Positions 49,882 through 56,892 of a stretch of DNA of 64,000 nt are shown in pieces. Location of the stretch: assembly GCA_020631815.1 (NCBI GenBank), contig JACKGW010000001.1:1-64000 (forward strand), in the 5' to 3' direction. The DNA comes from Planctomycetota bacterium. GTDB taxonomy: Bacteria > Planctomycetota > PLA2 > JAEUHO01. A model generated the notes under the pieces. That model ran no database searches. It worked only from the letters and a program-made list of their open reading frames with translations, and was not told the DNA's origin. Positions within the stretch are counted from its first letter, which is position 1. The number at the start of each line of letters is the position of its first letter. The position numbers and the translations under genes were made by a program.

Positions 49882-51324
49882 ATGGAGCGCAGGGTCAGCT
49901 GGCATCAGGCCGTGCTTGCCGCGCTCTTGGTGCTTGGACTCGCGCCGGCTGCCGCGCGCGCCGACGAGTCCACCGCGACGAGTGCCGACGAGCCGGCCGC
50001 CGCGGAGTCGCCCTATGCGGGCTGGGCGGACCAAGACGTCCGCCAGCTGCTGCGCGAGCAGGACACCCAGATCGCCGAGCAGTCTCGACGCGACCTCTTC
50101 AAGCTGTACGACGGCTTCGTTGCGACGTGTCCCGACAACGGTGTGGCGCTGTTCCTCCAAGCGCGCGCACGCGGCACGCGAGCGGCGCGCAAGACGATGC
50201 GCCGGCTGCTCGAGACACGCCTCGGCCTGCCCGTGACGCGGCCCGCCGAGATCGGCGCCGCATGGGATGCGCTGGCGCGTCAGCAGGCCGAGGCCGACGA
50301 GAACGAGGACGCGCTTGAGTCCGCCCAATACGCCGCCCAGCTGCTCCGCTCGCCAGACCAGCAGGCGCTCGTCGGGTGGATCGCACGTCGCCTCGGCCGC
50401 GACGACGTGGCCATGCAGGCCTACATCTCGGGCATGCGCCTCGATCGCGCGCATCTGGGGTGCCGCTACGCGCTGCTCCCCTTGCTGCTGGAGCGCGCCG
50501 AGTCGGCTGAAGCCCTGAAACTGGCCGAGGCCACCGTCAAGCTGGACGCCGAGAACCCCATCGCCCACTTGCACCACGGGATGGCGCTCAGTGCGGTGGG
50601 GCGGACGGACGACGCGCGCGCTGCCTACGAGCGTGCGCTGCAGAACACGCGCGACGAGCCCGACCGCATCGCTGCCATCGCGGCTGCGCTGCGCCGCATC
50701 GAGCACGCGGATCTCGCCGAGCTCGCGCTGCGTGTTGGCATCGATCGCCATCCGGATCACTTCGGTCTGCTGATCAACCTCGCGCTGCTGCACATGGACC
50801 GCGAGGCCTACGATCGCGCCGTTGACCTGCTGGAGCGGGCCAAGCGCTTGGACGTCCACGACGCCCGACTGCCCTATCTGCTGGGACTCTGCTACGAGCG
50901 CACCGGGCGGGCGAGGAAGGCGATCGGCCTCTACAAGCGCGCCCTCCAGATGAACGACGACGAGTTGGCCTACCGGCTGGCGCTGGCCAGCGCGTACCGA
51001 GGGGCGGACTCGCTCTCGAGCGCCATCTCGGTGCTCCGTGAGGCCACGCGCAAGTTCCCCGAGAGCGCGCAGGCCCAGAGCGACTACGCCCGCGTCCTGT
51101 ACGACGCGAAGGAGTTCTCCCGCGCGGCCAAGGAGTACGAGCGCCTCATCAAGCTGAGCCCGGACTCCGCCGACGCCCGCTACATGCTTGCGCTCGTCTT
51201 GGGGCCCCAGCTGGGCAAGGAAGAGGACGCCTACCGCTCCATGTGCGTCTACGAGCAGCTCGGCGGCAAGGATCCGAACGCGCTCTCCTGGTTGGCCTCG
51301 TTGCGCAAGATCTACGCGCGGTAG
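49882..51324 (+). CDS. Exported TPR-repeat protein
   Basis: A 480-residue exported protein: signal peptide (about 1-27, ending AAARADES), then a coiled helical region and at least seven tetratricopeptide-like repeats (AHLHHGMALSAVGRTDDARA, FGLLINLALLHMDREAYDRA, YLLGLCYERTGRARKAIGLY, DYARVLYDAKEFSRAAKEYE). It would act as a periplasmic or surface scaffold. GAGGAGG precedes the ATG. It follows the Pro-rich gene, separated by a hairpin. No specific partner is indicated. Confidence 0.85.
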   Translation: MERRVSWHQAVLAALLVLGLAPAAARADESTATSADEPAAAESPYAGWADQDVRQLLREQDTQIAEQSRRDLFKLYDGFVATCPDNGVALFLQARARGTRAARKTMRRLLETRLGLPVTRPAEIGAAWDALARQQAEADENEDALESAQYAAQLLRSPDQQALVGWIARRLGRDDVAMQAYISGMRLDRAHLGCRYALLPLLLERAESAEALKLAEATVKLDAENPIAHLHHGMALSAVGRTDDARAAYERALQNTRDEPDRIAAIAAALRRIEHADLAELALRVGIDRHPDHFGLLINLALLHMDREAYDRAVDLLERAKRLDVHDARLPYLLGLCYERTGRARKAIGLYKRALQMNDDELAYRLALASAYRGADSLSSAISVLREATRKFPESAQAQSDYARVLYDAKEFSRAAKEYERLIKLSPDSADARYMLALVLGPQLGKEEDAYRSMCVYEQLGGKDPNALSWLASLRKIYAR

Positions 51325-51413
51325 CGCCGTCGCGATCCCGCCCCACGCCGGTGGACGCCTGTCACACCCGGCCCGCTCCTCGCACTCCTCCCTGTGGGAT
51401 GAGGAGGAGCGCC

Positions 51414-51911
51414 ATGTCCGCACGACCCACGACCCCTGACGAGTTGCCCGGCATCGGGCTACGCCTCCAAGCCTTGGGACTGGACCCGTCCGAGCTCGGC
51501 TTCGCACCGGACGAGGCGTTCCCCCAGGTGTACGGGGTCCTGACCGAGTGGGACCTGGGCGGGGCCGTCGCCACCGTCATGTCGCTGCGGGACGGGTCGG
51601 CCAGCCTCTACACGACGTCCGCGTTCGGGATCCTCGGAGGGGGTGAGCACGAGAGCGTGCGGCTTGCCGCCGTGCGCCACGTCCAGGTTGCCGAGGACTT
51701 CCTGCCGCAGGCCGTCGCGACGACCGATCGACAGCACGCGGCAGGCGATGAAGTCCGCTACTGGCTCCTGACGTACGACGGCGTCCACTTGGTACGCGGC
51801 AGCATGGCCGCCCTGCGAAGCGGCGGGGATCCGACGCGGGCCTTGTTCGTCGCCGCCCAGTACGTCCTGACCGAGCTGCGGCGGCTCGTCGAGGGTGCGC
51901 CCATCTCGTGA
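51414..51911 (+). CDS. Hypothetical cytoplasmic protein
   Basis: A 165-residue protein with no signal peptide and no family I recognise. It has a mixed alpha/beta pattern (FPQVYGVLTEWDLGGAVATV, GSASLYTTSAFGILGGGEHE, VRYWLLTYDGVHLVRGSMAA). A strong site, GAGGAGGAG, lies before the ATG at 51414; an earlier in-frame ATG at 51399 overlaps that site and is less likely. It is followed by the MITE-like palindrome. Confidence 0.7.
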   Translation: MSARPTTPDELPGIGLRLQALGLDPSELGFAPDEAFPQVYGVLTEWDLGGAVATVMSLRDGSASLYTTSAFGILGGGEHESVRLAAVRHVQVAEDFLPQAVATTDRQHAAGDEVRYWLLTYDGVHLVRGSMAALRSGGDPTRALFVAAQYVLTELRRLVEGAPIS

Positions 51912-52022
51912 GCGCGGCGCGCCGTCAGTCGAAGAGGTCGCTGGTCCGGCGCCGTGCGTCATCCAGCAGCAAGAGCACCGAGCCTACGATCGTGGGCCAC
52001 TTGTGGCTGAGGCGGGGGGGGA

Positions 52023-52196
52023 GGGTGTGTCTGAGAACACTCCGTCGCGAGGGCGCCGGGGCCGAAGCGAGCCACAGGCACGACGAGAATCCGGGCCGGA
52101 GGCGGTCTCCTGACCGCTGAGGACCCGGATTCGAGTTGGGCCGTGGCGCAGCAAGAGACCCGGCGGCCGCAGCAGGACGTGTTCTCAGACAGACCC
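52023..52196. mobile_element. MITE-like element: 174-bp imperfect palindrome with terminal inverted repeats
   Basis: The ends GGGTGTGTCTGAGAACAC (52023-52040) and GTGTTCTCAGACAGACCC (52179-52196) are inverted copies with one mismatch in 18. Inside, the two halves remain partly complementary (GAATCCGGG near 52087 with CCCGGATTC near 52124) around a central GCGGTC-TCCT-GACCGC hairpin. No coding frame of note is present. The sharp, nearly perfect ends are transposon-like, so a non-autonomous element is the best reading; an attenuator or structured RNA is less likely. It accounts for most of the gene-free interval 51912-52317, in which I see nothing else besides the ribosome binding site of the next gene. 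Confidence 0.65.
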
Positions 52197-52317
52197 CAGT
52201 TCGTCCATGGGCTGATCTCCGGAGGCGAAGTCTAGCGGTTCGGGCGCGGCCGGGCGTCGCGCTCCACGTGGATCCGGTACCCTGCGCTCCATCTTCCCGA
52301 GGACGAGAGGAGTCACC

Positions 52318-52689
52318 GTGGACCTGGGCGCATTCTCCGTCAGCTTGGCCGTCAAGGACATCGCCGCATCGCGTGCGTTCTACGAAGCGCTCGGCTTCAC
52401 CACGATGGGTGGTGACCAAGACCAGGGCTGGCTCATCTTGCGCAACGGCCACGCGCGCATCGGGCTCTTCCAGGGCATGTTCGAGAAGAACCTGCTCACC
52501 TTCAACCCGGGCTGGGACCCCGACGCCAACACGGTCGAGGGCTTCCAAGACGTGCGCGACATCGAGCGCCAGCTGCAGGAGCGCGGCATCCCGCTGGTGA
52601 AGGGTGTGGGGGACAGCGCCTCGGGTCCCGGACATCTCGTGCTCGAAGATCCGGACGGCAATCCGATCCTGCTCGACCAGCACGTCTAG
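52318..52689 (+). CDS. VOC family protein (glyoxalase/bleomycin-resistance fold)
   Basis: A 123-residue single-module VOC protein with paired beta-alpha-beta units: FSVSLAVKDIAASRAFYEAL at the start and GPGHLVLEDPDGNPILLDQH at the end, the usual metal-site segments. The family includes glyoxalase I, extradiol dioxygenases and drug-binding proteins; the substrate cannot be read. The start is a GTG with AGGAG 5 nt upstream. Its stop codon shares CTAG with the convergent permease gene. Confidence 0.88.
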   Translation: MDLGAFSVSLAVKDIAASRAFYEALGFTTMGGDQDQGWLILRNGHARIGLFQGMFEKNLLTFNPGWDPDANTVEGFQDVRDIERQLQERGIPLVKGVGDSASGPGHLVLEDPDGNPILLDQHV

Positions 52690-53984
52690 CGGGAAGCAGG
52701 CGCGCGACCGAACCGCTCGAACAGCAAGTGGGCGACCACGACGCCGGCGTAGACGGTGCCGCAGAACACGAGCGCCGTCCGGTCCTTCTCGGCCAGGAAC
52801 ACGACGAGCAGGACGAGGGCGACGCCCAAGAGCAGGAGCGCGGTGCCCACGCCGAGCGGCGCGGCGCCGGTTTCACGTCGCAGGCGCCAGCTGGCGATGC
52901 ACACGCCCATCGACACGAGCAGGAACGTCATGCTCGAGAACGAGGCGATCATCTCGAGGTTGCCCAGGCTGGTCAGCAGTGCAGCCAGCGCCGCGATCAC
53001 GACGATGCCCGCGAGCGGCACATCCCCGCGCGCACGGAACGAGAACAGCTTGGGCGCGAGCCGGTCCTTGGCCATCGCACGCGCCAGGCGCGCGGAGCCG
53101 AAGAGCGTGGCATTGATCGCCGAGGCCGTAGCCAGCATGGCGGCGATGTCGACCACGATCACGCCCCACGGTCCGAGGACCGGCTTGGCGACCACGGCCA
53201 AGGCGTACTCCCCGGCGTCCTGCAGTTCCTGGGCACCCAGCGTGCCCACCGCCACCGTGGCGACGAGCACGTAGATCACCGTCGTGATGACGATCGAGCC
53301 GTAGATCCCGCGAGGGATGTTGCGGTCGGGCTCCTTCGTCTCGGCCACGGCGTTGGTGATCAGCTGGAAGCCCTCGAACGCGACGAAGATGAGCGCGCCG
53401 CCGAGGAAGATCGAGGAGACCCCACGGTCCACGAGCGGCAGCGCCTTGGTGGGGTCGTAGGCGGCAAAGCCCGCTGCGGCGAGCGCACCCAGGAACACCA
53501 CCTTCACGCCGACGAGGACGTCCTCGAGACGGCCCATGGCGCCAGCGCCCAGCGCGTTGATGCCCAGGAACGCGAGCAGCACGCCGACCGAGAGGCCCAT
53601 GCGAAGCAGGTGCGCGTCCGGGTGGCCCAGCAGGTGCGAGCCGTAGGCACCGAACGTGTACGCGTAGAGCGCCAGCGTGCCGATGTAGCCGACCACGACC
53701 ACCCAGCCGGCCACCCCCGCGACGGCGAGGTGCTTGGGGAAGGCGCGCTCCAGGTACGTGAAGCTGGCGCCGTCCTCGCGGTAGGCGAGAGCCAGGTGCA
53801 CGTACGCCCGGCCGGCGATCAGCGCGATGAGCGCGCCGCTCAGGAACGCGAGCGGAGCAGCGTTGCCGCTCTCCCGCACGGCCAAGCCGAGCACCGAGAA
53901 GATGCCCCCACCGATCATGCCGCCGACGCCCATGGCCAGCAGCTCGCGCAGACGCAGCGTGGGCGCAGGCTGGTCGGTCGACAT
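52686..53984 (-). CDS. APC superfamily amino-acid permease
   Basis: A 432-residue integral membrane transporter with about twelve transmembrane helices. TM1 carries the conserved unwound Gly motif in GVGGMIGGGIFSVLGL, and TM6 has the usual FVAFEGFQLITN segment, so it is an APC-type amino acid/polyamine/cation symporter or exchanger. I start at 53984 (MSTDQPAPTLRLRELLAMG) because GGAGG lies 5 nt upstream. The upstream frame to 54089 lacks such a site. The substrate is unknown. Confidence 0.9.
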   Translation of the reverse strand: MSTDQPAPTLRLRELLAMGVGGMIGGGIFSVLGLAVRESGNAAPLAFLSGALIALIAGRAYVHLALAYREDGASFTYLERAFPKHLAVAGVAGWVVVVGYIGTLALYAYTFGAYGSHLLGHPDAHLLRMGLSVGVLLAFLGINALGAGAMGRLEDVLVGVKVVFLGALAAAGFAAYDPTKALPLVDRGVSSIFLGGALIFVAFEGFQLITNAVAETKEPDRNIPRGIYGSIVITTVIYVLVATVAVGTLGAQELQDAGEYALAVVAKPVLGPWGVIVVDIAAMLATASAINATLFGSARLARAMAKDRLAPKLFSFRARGDVPLAGIVVIAALAALLTSLGNLEMIASFSSMTFLLVSMGVCIASWRLRRETGAAPLGVGTALLLLGVALVLLVVFLAEKDRTALVFCGTVYAGVVVAHLLFERFGRAPASR

Positions 53985-54106
53985 CAAGGCCTCCGAGCTT
54001 CGTGATACCGGCCCGAGGCCTGGTCTGCAGCACCTGGGATCGGGCGGAAACGAAAGCGGGGAGGCCCGCGATGGGCCTCCCCGCAGCATCGAGCCGGTAG
54101 CGGAAG

Positions 54107-55297
54107 CTACTTGGCGCCGACGGTCGCGTCCTCACGGGACGCGTACTTGACGCCTCAGCCGTAGGGAGGCTGGACCGCGTACGGCACGGGCTTGCCGGCC
54201 AGCACCGCGTCGAGCACCGCGGCCACGTGGTTCGTGGCCTCGGTCACTTCGGCGGGGTCCTTGCCACGCAGGCTGTCGATGGCGCCCGCGTACACGATGC
54301 GCCCCTGCGGGTCGATGATCCGCATGTCCGGCGTGGTCTTGGCGCCGTAGGCACGTCCGACGTCACCCGTGGGGTCGAGCAAGAGCGCCGTGGGGTGCGC
54401 CTCCTGTTCGCCGAGGCGACGCGCGGCGTCCTCCTGCGTCATGAAGCCCTGCTTGCCTTCGCCCGAGGAGCAGATCGAGAGCCACACCACGCCCTTGGCC
54501 GTGTAGGTGCTCTGCAGCGTCTGCATGTTCTTGTGGCTGGGGTCGTAGTGCTTCTTGATGAAGGGGCAGTCGTAGTTCATCCACTCGAGGACGACCCACT
54601 TGCCCTTGAAGTCTTCGAGGCAGTGCTCGGCACCGTTGGAGTCGGTCAGCGTGAACTGCGGAGCCGCCTTCAGCTCTTCGCCCTCACGGGGCGCGTACTT
54701 CACGCTTCAGCCGTACGGCGGATGGAACGAAAACGGACGACCCTGCTCGGCCAACACCGAGTCCAGGAACGCGGCGATGTAGTTGGTCGCGTCCTTGACC
54801 TCGGCGGGGTCCTTGCCGCGCAAGCTGTCGATCGCACCCGCGTAGGCGACCTTGCCCTCGGGGTCGATGATGCGCATGTCGGGCGTGACCTTGGCGCCGA
54901 AGCGACGCCCGATCTCACCCGTGGGGTCGAGCAGCAGTGCGGTCGGCGAGGCTTCCTGCGCCTTGAGGCGCTCGGCGGCCTTCTCGGGCGTCATGAAGCC
55001 CTGCTTGCCTTCGCCCGACGAGCAGATGCTGAACCACACCACACCCTTGCCGGTGTAGGTGGACTGCAGCGTCTGCATGTTCTTGTGGCTGGCGTCGTAG
55101 TGCTTCTTGATGAAGGGGCAGTCGTAGTTCATCCACTCCAGGACGACCCACTTGCCTCGCTGGTCGGAGAGCTTCCAGGTGGTCCCCGCGGGGTCCTTCA
55201 GCTCGAAGTCGAGCGGCTTCGCTTCGTCCTCGGCGCGGGCGAGACCTGAGGTCCCGGCAACGAGGAGGAGGAGGCCGCAGAGGGCGGCACGTGACAT
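54107..55297 (-). CDS. Tandem-domain redoxin selenoprotein with two in-frame TGA (Sec) codons
   Basis: A 396-residue exported protein, if both TGA codons are read as selenocysteine. A signal peptide (MSRAALCGLLLLVAGTSGLA) precedes two nearly identical thioredoxin-like/AhpC-type domains. Each has WVVLEWMNYDCPFIKKHY (Cys60 and Cys244), ICSSGEGKQGFMT and TPDMRIID, and each ends in PPYG followed directly by TGA (codon 197 at 54707-54709; codon 381 at 54155-54157). After the first TGA the frame continues SVKYAPREGEELKAAP into domain 2. After the second it continues GVKYASREDATVGAK to TAG. From memory, homologues carry Cys here (PYGCSVKY). Each TGA is followed by a SECIS-like hairpin. A periplasmic peroxide or thiol reductase is likely. 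If TGA were stop, two separate genes would result, the second without a ribosome binding site. Confidence 0.82.
54125..54143 (-). promoter_or_regulatory. Candidate bacterial SECIS element for Sec381
   Basis: On the mRNA strand the 7-bp hairpin CGCGUCC-CGUGA-GGACGCG has the same loop and loop distance (19 nt) as the first element. The third pair of the shared 5-bp stem is U-A here and C-G in the other copy, a compensatory change that also alters two codons. Confidence 0.68.
54679..54693 (-). promoter_or_regulatory. Candidate bacterial SECIS element for Sec197
   Basis: On the mRNA strand the hairpin CGCCC-CGUGA-GGGCG begins 14 nt after the first TGA, and its loop begins 19 nt after it. Size, distance and a G among the first two loop bases fit the bacterial SECIS rules. 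Confidence 0.65.
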
Positions 55298-55481
55298 GGG
55301 GGAGGGCTCCAAGGGGGACCGCGGGGCCTCCCGGGCCGCGCGGTAGGGCGGGCATGATCGCCGAAAGCGCACGTCGACGCTTCGAGGATCGGTCAGCCCG
55401 TTACTCCCTATCTCCACCCCACGGCCAAGGTTCGTGACCTGCTTCGTGGAGGTCAGGACCTTCGCCCCCTGAAGCGTGCGG

Positions 55482-56249
55482 TCAGGAGACGCCGAGGATC
55501 GCGTCGGCGATCGCGGGCAGCAGCTGACCAGCCGTCCCGCGCAGGCTCCACGTGACGACGTCGCTGAGCACGGTCGGCTCGGGGTTCACCTCGACGGTGA
55601 CGTGGTCGGTCTCGGCGGCTGCGATCACCGGATGGCAGATGTAGGGGAAGAGCGCCGTGGTCCCGGCCGCCAGCACGAGATCCGGCGGGTCCTCCACCAT
55701 CTCGGCCTGGATGCGCGCGTACTTCTCCGGCGGGAGGTACTCGCCGAACAGGATGATGTCCGGCCGCAGCACGCCGCCGCAGTGCGCGCAGCGCGGCGCC
55801 GCCTCGAGCTCGCGCAGCATCTCGGGGGTCAGACGGGCCAGCGCATCGCAGGACATGCAGCGCGTCGTGCGGATGTCGCCGTGGATGTCGATGATGTTCT
55901 TCGAGCCAGCGGCCGCGTGCAGGCCGTCGACGTTCTGCGTGAGCAGGACGAAGCGCTCGACGCCCTGCTCGAGGCGCACGAGGGCTTCGTGGCCGGCGTT
56001 GGGCTTGGCGCCGGCAGACGCGCGCGCCATCTCGGCCACCACGCGCCACGTGCGATCCGGGTCGCTCCTGAGGATGGGGCCGCTCAGGGCCTCCGCGTTT
56101 CGCTCACCCTCCTCGGGGTCGTCGTAGATCCCGCCCTGGCCGCGGTAGGAGCGGATGCCGCTCTCCACGGACACACCGGCGCCGGTGATGACGCCGATCG
56201 ACGGAATGCCGCGCAGGCACTCGCGAAGGTCGGCAGGCAGCAGGTCCAT
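55482..56249 (-). CDS. Sirtuin (SIR2 family) NAD-dependent protein deacylase
   Basis: A 255-residue sirtuin with all signature elements: GAGVS (23-27), GIRSYRG, QNVDGLH (105-111), catalytic His123 in IHGD, the zinc ligands Cys131-x2-Cys134 and Cys154-x2-Cys157, and C-terminal AAGTTALFPY and VEVNPEPT. It would remove acetyl or longer acyl groups from protein lysines while consuming NAD. GAGGAGA lies 6 nt upstream of the ATG at 56249. It stands alone on the minus strand between the redoxin and a small lipoprotein gene. Confidence 0.93.
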   Translation of the reverse strand: MDLLPADLRECLRGIPSIGVITGAGVSVESGIRSYRGQGGIYDDPEEGERNAEALSGPILRSDPDRTWRVVAEMARASAGAKPNAGHEALVRLEQGVERFVLLTQNVDGLHAAAGSKNIIDIHGDIRTTRCMSCDALARLTPEMLRELEAAPRCAHCGGVLRPDIILFGEYLPPEKYARIQAEMVEDPPDLVLAAGTTALFPYICHPVIAAAETDHVTVEVNPEPTVLSDVVTWSLRGTAGQLLPAIADAILGVS

Positions 56250-56295
56250 GGCTCGTCTCCTCGAAGGTGCAGGTACGGATCGTCCTTGGGGGGTG

Positions 56296-56338
56296 CGCCG
56301 GAGCTCCGGCGGACCCGCGACGCGCCGGAAATCCGGCG
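56296..56338. terminator. Two adjacent CGCCGGANNTCCGGCG palindromes
   Basis: A perfect 16-bp palindrome (56296-56311, centre GC) is followed 11 bp later by a second copy with centre AA (56323-56338). They lie about 75 bp 3' of the small lipoprotein gene and just upstream of the sirtuin gene. A terminator or a protein-binding site are both possible. Confidence 0.4.
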
Positions 56339-56413
56339 CCGTGGCAGCCCTGATGTCTGGGCCGCGGCGGCTTGCGGTGTGAAGCGGCTGCGAGAACGAC
56401 GCGCGAAGCGCGA

Positions 56414-56818
56414 CTACTTGTCGTGCTTCTCGAGCTCGCTCTTGAACGCGTCGACTGCCTCCTTGAAGGCATCCCGCGCCGTGTCCCACCCCTCGCCCGT
56501 GGCGTCCTTGGCCTTGGCGTAGGTCTCCTGGACCTTCTCCCACTTGCCGTCGAGGGACTCCTTGGCGTCCTCGGACCAGTCGGCGCTCTTCGCCTTGGCC
56601 TTATCGAACTGCTCGGCCAGGGAGTCCTTGCTGCGCGAGAAGAAGGCCACGGCCTTGTCCTTCTGCGCCGCCGTGAACTCCTTCAGGGAAGCCCACGTGG
56701 CGCCGGCCTTCTCACCGATCGTGTGGCCGACTTCCTTCGCCTTCTCTTGGGCCTTCTCGCCGCACGCGGGGAGCAGCAGGGTGGCAGTCATCGCAAAGAC
56801 GAGGTGGCGGGGGCGCAT
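56414..56818 (-). CDS. Helical lipoprotein
   Basis: A 134-residue lipoprotein (MRPRHLVFAMTATLLLPACG) whose mature part is one long, Lys/Glu/Ala-rich amphipathic helical region with an approximate 11-residue periodicity (EKAQEKAKEVGHTIGEKAG, DKAKAKSADWSEDAKESLDG). This recalls apolipoprotein-like or LEA/YtxH-like proteins. It may coat or stabilise membranes. GGAGGAGA precedes the ATG. No enzymatic function is expected. Confidence 0.75.
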   Translation of the reverse strand: MRPRHLVFAMTATLLLPACGEKAQEKAKEVGHTIGEKAGATWASLKEFTAAQKDKAVAFFSRSKDSLAEQFDKAKAKSADWSEDAKESLDGKWEKVQETYAKAKDATGEGWDTARDAFKEAVDAFKSELEKHDK

Positions 56819-56892
56819 GGCAGGTCTCCTCCGGGAAGGACATCCACCCTAGTCCCACCGCCGGGGCGGGGACACATGGGGACGATGCGTTC

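Noticed and set aside
54155..54703. Second redoxin domain as an independent gene
   Set aside because: Its only start is a GTG inside the conserved VKYA motif, with no ribosome binding site, and the frame is continuous with the preceding domain except for the TGA.
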